The position numbers and the translations under genes are program-made. Shown here one piece after another: positions 9,535 through 17,330 of a stretch of DNA of 64,000 nucleotides. Origin of the DNA: DASRDS01 sp035570055 (GTDB lineage Bacteria > Gemmatimonadota > Gemmatimonadetes > Gemmatimonadales > Gemmatimonadaceae). Numbering within the stretch: the stretch's first letter is position 1; the number at the start of each line of letters is the position of its first letter. The stretch lies in assembly GCA_035570055.1 (NCBI GenBank), contig DATMLM010000085.1:62001-126000 (forward strand), read 5' to 3'. Under the pieces are notes generated by a model. The model had not been told where the DNA came from. It did not search any database and saw nothing but the letters and a program-made list of their open reading frames with translations.

Positions 9535-10005
9535 ATGCGCATTGCCATTCTATTGGGCTTGGTGCTCATCGCCTGCGGCGGTGAACGCAAAGCGGCACCA
9601 GCACCTGCATCAGCATCATCGGGATCGGCCGCGACGTTCGCGCCTCAGCTTGGCGTGGACATGGCCTCCATGACAAAGACGCCATCGGGTTTGGCGTACA
9701 AGGATCTGAAAGTTGGGGACGGGGCCGAGGCCAAGGCGGGGCAGATGGCGACCGTGCACTATACGGGGTGGCTGCCGAACGGCACGAAGTTCGACTCGAG
9801 TCGGGACCGTGGTGACCCGTTCGCCTTTCCGATCGGCGCCGGTCAGGTCATCAAAGGCTGGGACGAGGGCGTAGCAGGGATGCATGTGGGCGGGCGGCGG
9901 CTGCTGGTGATTCCGGCGGACTTGGGATATGGCGACAAGGGGTCGGATCCGATCCCGCCGAATTCGACGCTCGTGTTCGACGTTGAGCTGCTGGGGGTCA
10001 AATGA
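9535..10005 (+). CDS. FKBP-type peptidyl-prolyl isomerase, lipoprotein
   Basis: 156 residues. A signal peptide ends at a lipobox (VLIAC, Cys14), followed by an Ala/Ser-rich linker and a complete FKBP domain from about residue 60. Recognisable active-site residues are in VHYTGWLPNGTKFDSS, GWDEGV and LGYGD. It would catalyse prolyl isomerisation on the periplasmic side as a membrane-anchored foldase. It starts 3 bases after the upstream gene's stop, and its own stop overlaps the bicupin start by 4 bases (10002-10005), so it may help fold that exported enzyme. Confidence 0.95.
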   Translation: MRIAILLGLVLIACGGERKAAPAPASASSGSAATFAPQLGVDMASMTKTPSGLAYKDLKVGDGAEAKAGQMATVHYTGWLPNGTKFDSSRDRGDPFAFPIGAGQVIKGWDEGVAGMHVGGRRLLVIPADLGYGDKGSDPIPPNSTLVFDVELLGVK

Positions 10006-11144
10006 CGGTTACGCGACGGGACTTTGCGGCAACGGCCGGGTTGGGGCTCGTCGGCGCGCTGTTGCCGGGCGAGCGGCGGATGACGCTTGCCGATCGCATC
10101 ATGGCGGAGCCTGCGGAGCCGATTCCGCCGTTCACGTTCAAGATCGAGCAGCAGGTTGGCAAGATTGCCGCTGGTGGGTATGCGCGTGAAGCGACCGTGA
10201 AAGAGTTTGCGCTGTCCGAGGGGCTGGCGGGCGTTTCCATGTACCTCAAGCCCGGTGGGCTTCGGGAGCTGCATTGGCATGCGCTGGCGGCCGAGTGGGC
10301 GTTTATGGACCGGGGGCGGTGTCGGATCACGGTGTTTGATCCCGACGGGCATAACGAAGTCGTCGACCTGGGGCCTGGGGACATCTGGTATTTCCCGCGC
10401 GGGTATGGGCATTCGCTCCAAGGGCTCGGGCCTGAGGAGACGCACTTTGTGCTCATCTTCGATAGCGGGCATTTCTCCGAGTATGGGACGTTCAGCATCA
10501 CGGACTGGATGGGGTTGACCGGGCAGAACGTGCTGTCGCAGAACTTCGCTGCGCCCGCGGCCACGTTCGCGAATATCCCGAAGAAAGAGGTTTACATCGC
10601 GCAAGGGCGCGTGCCGGCGGCGCTGCCGGCGGATCCGCCGCCGGGGACCGAGCGTGTTGGGGCCGAGTCGCATCGGTATCGGCTCATGGCGCAGGCGCCG
10701 CATGAGTTTCCGGGTGGGACGATTCGTATTGCGTCATCGGTTGAGTTTCCCGTGTCGCGTACCATCACTGGGGCGTATATGACGCTCAAGCCTGGGGCGC
10801 TACGGGCGATGCATTGGCATCCGAATGCCGACGAGTGGCAGTACTACGTCTCCGGGCGAGTGCGCGTGACGTTGTTTGGGTCGAGTGGGCGGTCGCGTAC
10901 CGAAGAAGTCGGGCCTGGGGAGGTGGTGTACATCCCGCGTGGGTTTGGGCATCATCTCGAGAGCATTGGGCCTGAGGAGGCGCACATCATCCTCGGCTTC
11001 AACTCCGGGATCTATCAGGAGTCGAGTCTGGCGCAGTGGTTGGCGACGGTGCCTCCCGAGATTGTTACCGACAACACTGGGATTCCTGAATCGACCGTTG
11101 CCGGGTTCTCGCGCAATGCGCCCGGGATAGTGGCAGCGCGCTAA
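10002..11144 (+). CDS. Tat-exported bicupin, oxalate decarboxylase family
   Basis: 380 residues. The N-terminus TVTRRDFAATAG is a twin-arginine signal. Two cupin domains follow. Domain 1 has Mn ligands His91, His93, Glu98 and His137; domain 2 has His271, His273, Glu278 and His317. The lid that distinguishes oxalate decarboxylases (SENST with an acid/base Glu) is here SEYGT with Glu160 kept. Overall similarity to Bacillus OxdC/OxdD is clear (FSxxxTF, HWHPNxxEWQYY). The expected reaction is oxalate to formate plus CO2. It overlaps the FKBP lipoprotein gene. Low-oxalate substrates or an oxidase activity cannot be excluded. Confidence 0.88.
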   Translation: MTVTRRDFAATAGLGLVGALLPGERRMTLADRIMAEPAEPIPPFTFKIEQQVGKIAAGGYAREATVKEFALSEGLAGVSMYLKPGGLRELHWHALAAEWAFMDRGRCRITVFDPDGHNEVVDLGPGDIWYFPRGYGHSLQGLGPEETHFVLIFDSGHFSEYGTFSITDWMGLTGQNVLSQNFAAPAATFANIPKKEVYIAQGRVPAALPADPPPGTERVGAESHRYRLMAQAPHEFPGGTIRIASSVEFPVSRTITGAYMTLKPGALRAMHWHPNADEWQYYVSGRVRVTLFGSSGRSRTEEVGPGEVVYIPRGFGHHLESIGPEEAHIILGFNSGIYQESSLAQWLATVPPEIVTDNTGIPESTVAGFSRNAPGIVAAR

Positions 11145-11149
11145 GCTCC

Positions 11150-11213
11150 GGACGACATATATCGGCTCCGCGATGTTCGGTACAGCAGATCGCTGCGCCG
11201 ATATATGTCGTCC
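11150..11213. repeat. Hairpin repeat element, copy 1
   Basis: Arms GGACGACATATATCGGC (11150-11166) and its exact reverse complement (11197-11213) form a 17-bp stem. Inside, GCGAT (11170-11174) pairs with ATCGC (11189-11193). The loop contains GATGTTCG and AGCAGATCGC. A second copy lies at 33406-33471 with different but again perfectly paired stem bases. It sits between two convergent 3' ends, where it could act as a bidirectional terminator, but copy 2 lies between two 5' ends. Confidence 0.85.
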
Positions 11214-11232
11214 TACGCCGAGCTGTCGTGCG

Positions 11233-13656
11233 TTACTCAACTCGGATAGCGATCAGCGGGTCGGCGCGACTGGCGCGGAGCGCGGGGACGAGCGAAGCGA
11301 GGATTCCTGCGCATGCCAGGGCGAGCGTGGCCGCGGTCCAGCTTAGCGCGTCGATCGGGCTCAGGCCGTAGAGCAGGGCGCCTAGTACACGCGTGAGAGC
11401 CGCCGCGCCGAGTACGCCGAGGAGGATGCCGGTTCCGATCATCGCGGCGCCGCGGCGTGTCACGAGGTGGAGGAGACCCGTGGCCGAGCTGCCTAGGGCG
11501 CGGCGGATGCCGAGCTCGCGCATGCGTTGCTCGACGGCGTAGGAGAGAACGCCGTAGACGCCCGCGATGGCGAGGATCAGGGCGACCGCGGCGAATGTGG
11601 CGAGGAGCGTGAGATAAAAGCGCGGGGTGCCCATGCTCTGGGCCATGACTTCGGGCATGGTGCGCACGTCGCTGACGGCGGCTTCGGCGTCGATGCTACG
11701 GATCGCGGCGCGTACTGCTGGTGCGAGGGCAGTGGGGGCATCGCCCTTCGCGCGGATCATGACCGGGAAGTACGTGTTGCTTTGGGCGTTCTGGGTGTAG
11801 GTGAAGTACGCCTCTGGTACTGGCTCCTCGAACGGGCCGGCGTTTCGGATGTCGCTGACGACGCCGACGATCGTGGTCAGTGTTGTGTCGGATAAGAAAT
11901 AAAAGCGTTTGCCGAGGGCGCTCTCGCCTGGGAAATCGCGTTTGGCGAGAGCCTCGTTGACGACGGTGACGCTGGGGACGCCGGGGCGGTCATCGTCGTC
12001 GTCGCGCAGCAGACGGCCGGCCATGAGACGTTGGCGGGTGACCTGGAAGAACGACGGCGAGACGACCCGGTAGTCGACGAGTGGAAGTTTCTCGGGCTCG
12101 TCGGCGGGCTTGCCCTCGTAGCGAATATTGAAGTTGTTGCCCCAGCCCTCGTAGGGCATCGTCTGGATCGCGGCGGCGGCGCCGACGCCGGGCAGGTGCG
12201 CGATCGCGGCGAGCGCGGGGACGAGGAACCGTCGTTGGGCGCTCGTGTCCCGATCGTATTTCTGCGACGGGATCGTCACGTGCATGGTGAGCACGGGCCG
12301 TGGGTCGAATCCCGGATCGCGTCGTGTGAGTCCCACGAATCCGCGGAGCACGAGCGCGGCGCCGACGAGGAGCACGAGCGAGAGGCCGACTTCGACGACC
12401 ACGAGTGTCGAGAGCGCGCGTTGCTCGCGCCGGCCGCTGCTGGCTCCGCGGGTGCCGGCGAGGGCCTCTTGTGGGTGGATCGAGGCCGTGCGCCAGGCCG
12501 GGAGCGCGCCGCAGAGGAGTGCCACGAGGAGCGAGAGGCCGAGCGCGAAGGCGACGATGCGGAAATCGATGGAGAGGCCGCGGAGCGGCTCGATTTGATT
12601 CGCGGCGAGCGAGCCGATCGTGCGGACGCCGGCCCAGGCGAGCGCGAGACCGAGGACGGCGCCGACACAGGTCAGCAGCAAGCTCTCGATGAGCACTGGG
12701 TACATGATCGCCCAGCGGCTGCCGCCGAGGGCGGTGCGAACGGCCATCTCGCGGCGGCGGCCGAGGCCGCGGGCGAGGAGGAGGCTCGCGACGTTGGTGG
12801 CGGCGATGAGCAGGACGCCGATCACGGCGCCGAACAACATCAGCATGGGTGTGCGAACGGTGCGCACGCCTTCGGCCTGCATGGGGACGGCGCGCATGCT
12901 TTCGCCGCTCATGTGCGGGTGCTCTTCGATCATCCGGGCGACGATCGCGCGTAGCTCTTGGTTCGCGGACGCGAGGGTAGCGCCCGGTGCGAGGCGGCCG
13001 GCCATCTCGAGGTAGTTGGAGCCGCGGCTTGCGGCCTCTTCGGCCGAGAAGCGCATCGGCAGCCAGACATCGCCGCGCGTCGGGTTTTGGCCCTGCGGTA
13101 CGAAGAAGTTCGGCGGGAGGATGCCGACGACCGTGCGCGCCGTGCCATCGAGGCGGATGGGGCGCCCGATGATGTTGGGGTCGCCGTTGAAGTCGCGCTT
13201 CCAGAGCTCGTCGCTCAGGACGGCGACGGGATCGGCGCTGGCGGAGTCGTCGCTCACGGTGATCAGGCGGCCGCGGGCGCCGACGACGCCGAGCATGGGG
13301 AACAGGTTGCCGGTGATGCGCACCGTGTTGACGTTGTCCGAGCGATCCCCGACCGTGAGGAGTCCCGAACCGTAGGCGGCTATCGCGGCGAGGCCGGTCA
13401 GCTGATGGATAGCGCGGGCGGCGTCGAGGTACTTCGCGGGCGCGGTCGGCCAGTCGTTCGCTTGGGGCGCAGTGCGGTAGACTGTGAGGAGACCGTCCGG
13501 CTGGCGGAACGGCAGGGGTTTGACCAGGGCGCGGTCGATGGCGCTCGCGATCGCGGTGGTCGCGCCTAACCCCAGGGTCAGGCAGAGAATCGCGGAGCCG
13601 CTCACTGTCGGGCTACGGAGGAGTCCGCGAACGGCGTTACGGATGTCGGTGCGCAT
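11233..13656 (-). CDS. ADOP-type MacB/FtsX permease of an ABC transporter
   Basis: 807 residues. It opens with RNAVRGLLRSP and a first helix (residues about 17-40), then a large periplasmic MacB core domain, then a group of helices around residues 270-440 (FtsX domain 1, split by a second core domain) and a final FtsX block near 690-800 containing RMRELGIRRALG. This double-FtsX layout is the ADOP permease type that is heavily expanded in Acidobacteriota and Gemmatimonadota. It would transmit ATPase movements to the periplasm to expel a drug, peptide or lipid. No ATPase is adjacent. Convergent with the bicupin gene. Confidence 0.93.
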   Translation of the reverse strand: MRTDIRNAVRGLLRSPTVSGSAILCLTLGLGATTAIASAIDRALVKPLPFRQPDGLLTVYRTAPQANDWPTAPAKYLDAARAIHQLTGLAAIAAYGSGLLTVGDRSDNVNTVRITGNLFPMLGVVGARGRLITVSDDSASADPVAVLSDELWKRDFNGDPNIIGRPIRLDGTARTVVGILPPNFFVPQGQNPTRGDVWLPMRFSAEEAASRGSNYLEMAGRLAPGATLASANQELRAIVARMIEEHPHMSGESMRAVPMQAEGVRTVRTPMLMLFGAVIGVLLIAATNVASLLLARGLGRRREMAVRTALGGSRWAIMYPVLIESLLLTCVGAVLGLALAWAGVRTIGSLAANQIEPLRGLSIDFRIVAFALGLSLLVALLCGALPAWRTASIHPQEALAGTRGASSGRREQRALSTLVVVEVGLSLVLLVGAALVLRGFVGLTRRDPGFDPRPVLTMHVTIPSQKYDRDTSAQRRFLVPALAAIAHLPGVGAAAAIQTMPYEGWGNNFNIRYEGKPADEPEKLPLVDYRVVSPSFFQVTRQRLMAGRLLRDDDDDRPGVPSVTVVNEALAKRDFPGESALGKRFYFLSDTTLTTIVGVVSDIRNAGPFEEPVPEAYFTYTQNAQSNTYFPVMIRAKGDAPTALAPAVRAAIRSIDAEAAVSDVRTMPEVMAQSMGTPRFYLTLLATFAAVALILAIAGVYGVLSYAVEQRMRELGIRRALGSSATGLLHLVTRRGAAMIGTGILLGVLGAAALTRVLGALLYGLSPIDALSWTAATLALACAGILASLVPALRASRADPLIAIRVE

Positions 13657-13705
13657 TGAGCAGGTTGGACAGCCCGATGCGCGGAAGGGTTGCGTGCCCT
13701 TTAGG

Positions 13706-14428
13706 TCATTGCATGCGCATGTTCGTCATTCCGTCGGCGCTCGTGGGCACCTCATCGGTGGCCCATACCTCGGCCCACGTGGGCGCGAACGGATAGACGT
13801 GCACCATCCAGCCGAAGACCTGCGGAAGAAATTTGCCGTTCGCCGCGGCACAGGCTTCGGCCGTATGGATCGACCCACGGACTCCGAAGAGTCGTTGACC
13901 GCTCGAATCCTTCTCGGCCCAGCGAGCCAATGAGAGCAGCGGCTTTGGACGGCAGAAGTTCACGTGCGCGTGCCAGGTGGCGATGCTGAGCGGGAGGCGC
14001 GCGTTGAGATCGGCGGGCGTCGCGTCTTTCGCCGCGATGTACATCGCGCCGACGAGCTTGTACGTCGAGTCGCTGGTCTTCTCGTAGAGCAGCGACCCGG
14101 GGTGTGCGGGATCGAACGTCTTCACGCCGGCGCGGGTGATCGCGCGGTTCGTGAAGTGGTAGACGGGCTGCTTGATCCGCGGCAGGAAGATCCGGTAGCC
14201 GTCGGCGAGGGCCTTGTGGTAGTCCTGGTATGGCGCGAGCGAGGTGCGGAGTGTGGCGAGCACCTGGGCGGCGCGGGCCGAGTCGCCTGGGGCGGCGGGT
14301 TGGTGGGCCGTCATGCGCATGTGGTTCATGTCCATGTGCATGTCCGACCCACCGCTGCCTTGCGCAAAGGCCGGTGCGGCGAGGCACAGGCCGAGCATTG
14401 CGATGCGGAGGGTGCGAAGCGTCTGCAT
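13706..14428 (-). CDS. Secreted Met/His-rich protein of unknown function
   Basis: 240 residues. A signal peptide ends about AAPAFAQG. The mature N-terminus is rich in Met and His (SDMHMDMNHMRMTAH), a composition seen in Cu- or Ag-binding proteins. The rest is an unrecognised globular domain with WHAHVNFCRP and HTAEACAA, which place His and Cys residues that could bind metal, and the C-terminus is again Met-rich (MTNMRMQ). Start ATG 14428 is chosen because the signal peptide begins there; an earlier in-frame start adds 7 residues. A role in periplasmic metal handling is inference only. Confidence 0.75.
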   Translation of the reverse strand: MQTLRTLRIAMLGLCLAAPAFAQGSGGSDMHMDMNHMRMTAHQPAAPGDSARAAQVLATLRTSLAPYQDYHKALADGYRIFLPRIKQPVYHFTNRAITRAGVKTFDPAHPGSLLYEKTSDSTYKLVGAMYIAAKDATPADLNARLPLSIATWHAHVNFCRPKPLLSLARWAEKDSSGQRLFGVRGSIHTAEACAAANGKFLPQVFGWMVHVYPFAPTWAEVWATDEVPTSADGMTNMRMQ

Positions 14429-14463
14429 ACGAGTCAGACGCGCCAGCACCCGCGGCGTTAACG

Positions 14464-14859
14464 TCAGCCCATGTGGTAGAAGAACTCTTCCTGCACGACC
14501 TTGCCATCGGCGACCCGATAGAGCGCGGTCTCGTCCATCGTCATGCGCTGGCCGGCCATCGGGCCCTGCTTGGCGGTGATGTCATACTTGAAGTGCACGA
14601 CGAAGCGGTCGCCATGCGGGTACGGGCCGCTGACCTCGCGGCTGTGCACCTCGTTGTTGTTCTCCCACCACTCGGCCTTGCCGATGACGTCGGCCAGACC
14701 TTCCATGCGCTGCGGCATGGCGGGGCTGCCGTAGGCTTCGATGCTGACGATCTCCGGGGCGTACAGCGTCTCGATCGCTTCGCGCTCTTTGCCTTGACGG
14801 CAGAGATCGACCAACTGGGAGCCGACCGCCATCGTGTCGCTGATCGTAACTTCGCTCAT
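14464..14859 (-). CDS. SnoaL/NTF2-like fold protein
   Basis: 131 residues with the cone-shaped NTF2-like pattern: LVDLCRQGKEREAIETLYAP, EWWENNNEVHSRE, and a C-terminal strand ending VADGKVVQEEFFYH. Such proteins are small ligand-binding enzymes or steroid-isomerase/polyketide-cyclase relatives; the exact substrate cannot be told. The ATG at 14859 has a good ribosome site (GGAGAC, 6 bases upstream). It is separated from the Met/His-rich gene by 35 bases on the same strand and is divergent from the flavin monooxygenase. Confidence 0.85.
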   Translation of the reverse strand: MSEVTISDTMAVGSQLVDLCRQGKEREAIETLYAPEIVSIEAYGSPAMPQRMEGLADVIGKAEWWENNNEVHSREVSGPYPHGDRFVVHFKYDITAKQGPMAGQRMTMDETALYRVADGKVVQEEFFYHMG

Positions 14860-15113
14860 AACCGGTCTCCTCATGCGGTGGTGACGTGCTGGGGGTGACC
14901 GATCATAACCGGCATGTGTACCGGCGGGGTCACGCGCGCACGTCGTTGATCTTGAATCCTACACGCACGCCCGTTTCGAAAGCGCGGCGGTGTCTTGATC
15001 GCTCCGGGCTCGACCATAGCACCGCGATTGGCGCGGACCTCATCGCCACTTCGAGCATATAGCGCACCCTGGGACTTGCGGCAAGACCCGGGTCGGGGTG
15101 TAGAGTCGCCGGC
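14860..15113. other. Divergent intergenic region, no gene seen
   Basis: This 254-base gap separates two divergent genes (SnoaL-like and flavin monooxygenase). It must carry both promoters. I see no convincing sigma-70 boxes, repeat or conserved small gene. Open frames across it have no ribosome site and poor codon bias. Confidence 0.6.
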
Positions 15114-16610
15114 ATGAAGACCCATGCTGTTGTGATCGTCGGAGCAGGTCCGACGGGACTGATGCTGGCGGGCGAGTTGGCGATGGCGAACGTCGACGTT
15201 GCCACTGTCGAGCGCCGTGCAAACCAGGAACTCGCCGGCTCACGCGCGGGCGGTTTGCACTCGCGCACCATCGAGGTCCTCGATCAGCGCGGCATCGCTG
15301 ATCGGTTCCTATCGGAAGGGCAGGTGGCTCAGGTCGCGGGGTTCGCCGGCGTCCGCCTGGACATGAGCGACTTTCCCACGCGGCACAACTACGGGCTCGG
15401 GCTGTGGCAGAACCACATCGAGCGCATACTGGCCGGTTGGGTCGGCGAGCTGGCGGTGCCGATCTATAACGGACGTGAGGTGACGGGCTTCGCGCAGGAC
15501 GACACCGGCGTCGACGTCGAGCTGTCCGACGGCCAGTCGTTGCGGGCGGAATATCTCGTCGGGTGCGACGGAGGACGCAGTCTGGTCCGTAAAGTCGCCG
15601 GCATCGAGTTCCCCGGGTGGGATCCGACGACCAGCGCGCTCATCGCCGAGGTCGAGATGGCCGAGCTGCCGCCATTGGGCATCCACCGCAATCCTTTTGG
15701 CATCCATTCCTTCGGCAAGGAGCAGTACACAATCCGCGACGGCGAGGTGATCTACGGGGAGGGGGGACCGATACGGGTCATGATCACAGAACCGGACGTC
15801 GGACCCACGACCGAGCCCACTCTGCGCGATCTCAGCGAAGCGCTCATCGCCGTCTGCGGGACCGATTACGGGATCCACAGTCCCACTTGGATCTCCAGAT
15901 TCTCCGACATGACTCGCCAGGCCGCGGCCTACCGCGAGAGACGCGTCCTGCTCGCCGGCGACGCGGCACACGTGCATGCCCCGGACGGTGGACAGGGCCT
16001 CAACACCGGTGTGCAGGATGCGGTGAACCTCGGATGGAAGCTGGCGCAGGTGGTCAAGCGGACATCGCCGGACAGCCTCCTCGATACCTACCACGCCGAG
16101 CGACACCCGGTGGCCGAGCGCGTGCTGCGGAACACGATGGCGAGTGTCGCGCTGCGCCGCCCGGACGAACGCACGAAGGCCCTGCGCGACACCGTGGCCG
16201 ATCTCCTCGGCATGGACGAGCCGCGCAAGCGGTTCGCCGGGATGCTGTCCGGTCTGGACATTCACTACGATCTGGGTGAGGGACACCCGCTGCTCGGCCG
16301 CCGCATGCCCGATCTCGACCTCGTCACCGCCAACGGACCGATGCGGGTCTTCACCTTGCTGCACCATGCACGGCCGGTGCTCTTGAACCTCGGGGAGCCC
16401 GGTGGGTTCGACATCACACCGTGGGCGGATCGCGTGCAGTTGATCGACGCGACGTACTCGGGGAGTTGGGAGCTTCCGGCGATCGGGGCCGTCACGGCTC
16501 CTGGCGCCGTTTTGGTTCGGCCCGACGGATATGTGGCTTGGGTGGGGGACCGAACGCAGGTGGGGCTTGCTGACGCGCTCACGACCTGGTTTGGACCGCC
16601 TACGGTTTAG
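15114..16610 (+). CDS. FAD-dependent aromatic monooxygenase, rifampicin monooxygenase-like
   Basis: 498 residues of the p-hydroxybenzoate hydroxylase class A family. The FAD ADP-binding motif is GAGPTGLMLAGELA near residue 10, the DG motif is in VGCDGGRSLVRKVAG, and the GD motif is LLAGDAAHVHAPDGGQGLNT. A thioredoxin-like C-terminal domain (PVLLNLG, GAVLVRPDGYVAWVG) matches Rox/RIFMO-type enzymes that hydroxylate rifamycins and polyketides. Possible roles are antibiotic inactivation or aromatic catabolism. It stands alone, with codon use slightly different from its neighbours, so acquisition from an actinobacterium is plausible but not shown. Confidence 0.9.
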   Translation: MKTHAVVIVGAGPTGLMLAGELAMANVDVATVERRANQELAGSRAGGLHSRTIEVLDQRGIADRFLSEGQVAQVAGFAGVRLDMSDFPTRHNYGLGLWQNHIERILAGWVGELAVPIYNGREVTGFAQDDTGVDVELSDGQSLRAEYLVGCDGGRSLVRKVAGIEFPGWDPTTSALIAEVEMAELPPLGIHRNPFGIHSFGKEQYTIRDGEVIYGEGGPIRVMITEPDVGPTTEPTLRDLSEALIAVCGTDYGIHSPTWISRFSDMTRQAAAYRERRVLLAGDAAHVHAPDGGQGLNTGVQDAVNLGWKLAQVVKRTSPDSLLDTYHAERHPVAERVLRNTMASVALRRPDERTKALRDTVADLLGMDEPRKRFAGMLSGLDIHYDLGEGHPLLGRRMPDLDLVTANGPMRVFTLLHHARPVLLNLGEPGGFDITPWADRVQLIDATYSGSWELPAIGAVTAPGAVLVRPDGYVAWVGDRTQVGLADALTTWFGPPTV

Positions 16611-17326
16611 GGGGTGCCGAACTTCTGCGTGAACTCATAGCTCGAGCGCACGGCCCGACACTGCTCGATCGCCGGAGAGAACCGCCAGTTCGGGAGCACA
16701 CTTCTGACGGCCGCCGCGAAATCGTCGTTTGGTGCGCTCGTGATGTGGATCGTCGCGACGTCGACGCGTCCCGCCGTGTCGATCTCGAACTGCGCGACCA
16801 CCGGCACCGACCCTCCGATCACGCGATAGCCGGTCGGCCACTTGGGCATTTCATTCGACCCCCAGGGCTCGGGCGGGTGCCGGTCCGATAGCGCGCTGGC
16901 CGAGTCCAGGTAAGAGGCGAGGTCACCGAACAGCATGATGAACTCGACCGAGTCGCCCGCATAGGTCACCGGCAACGGCGGCAACTTGTGGCCGACGGCT
17001 GCCAGGGCGAGCGCGCGTGCGGCGAGCAGATCAAAATCCTTGTCGCCCGATGAGTGGATGACGTGATAGGTCTTGAGCGCGCTGTCTCGGTGCATCGTGA
17101 ACGTGAGGTCCGTGCGTTGGTGCTTAAACGGTGGGTGCGACCATTGGCCGGCGATCGAGTCGAACACCGCTCGGGCCCACGTCGGGTCGAGCGGCGCGCT
17201 CGAGCGGTATGTAAAGGCCATCGGAGACTCGGTCTTGTGCGAGTTCGAGGGCTTCTTGCACGGCACGGCCGCCGGGGCTTGCGCGGCGGCCGTGGTTGCG
17301 GCGAGCAGGAGGACGCAGGCTCTCAC
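16607..17326 (-). CDS. Secreted protein with two TonB C-terminal-like domains
   Basis: 239 residues. Signal peptide MRACVLLLAATTAAAQA, no N-terminal TonB-type membrane anchor beyond it. The C-terminal 75 residues fit the TonB_C fold (VVAQFEIDTAGRVDVATIHI, then FAAAVRSVLPNWRFSPA), and residues about 70-140 look like a more diverged copy. Without an anchor and Pro-rich spacer it is unlikely to be a true energy transducer. Its 3' end overlaps the convergent monooxygenase by 4 bases, and it starts 4 bases after the propeller lipoprotein's stop, so the two are co-expressed. Confidence 0.8.
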   Translation of the reverse strand: MRACVLLLAATTAAAQAPAAVPCKKPSNSHKTESPMAFTYRSSAPLDPTWARAVFDSIAGQWSHPPFKHQRTDLTFTMHRDSALKTYHVIHSSGDKDFDLLAARALALAAVGHKLPPLPVTYAGDSVEFIMLFGDLASYLDSASALSDRHPPEPWGSNEMPKWPTGYRVIGGSVPVVAQFEIDTAGRVDVATIHITSAPNDDFAAAVRSVLPNWRFSPAIEQCRAVRSSYEFTQKFGTP

Positions 17327-17330
17327 AGCC

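Noticed and set aside
12031..12954. A plus-strand frame opposite the ADOP permease
   Set aside because: Shadow of a clear membrane protein; Glu/Ala-rich composition, no ribosome site.
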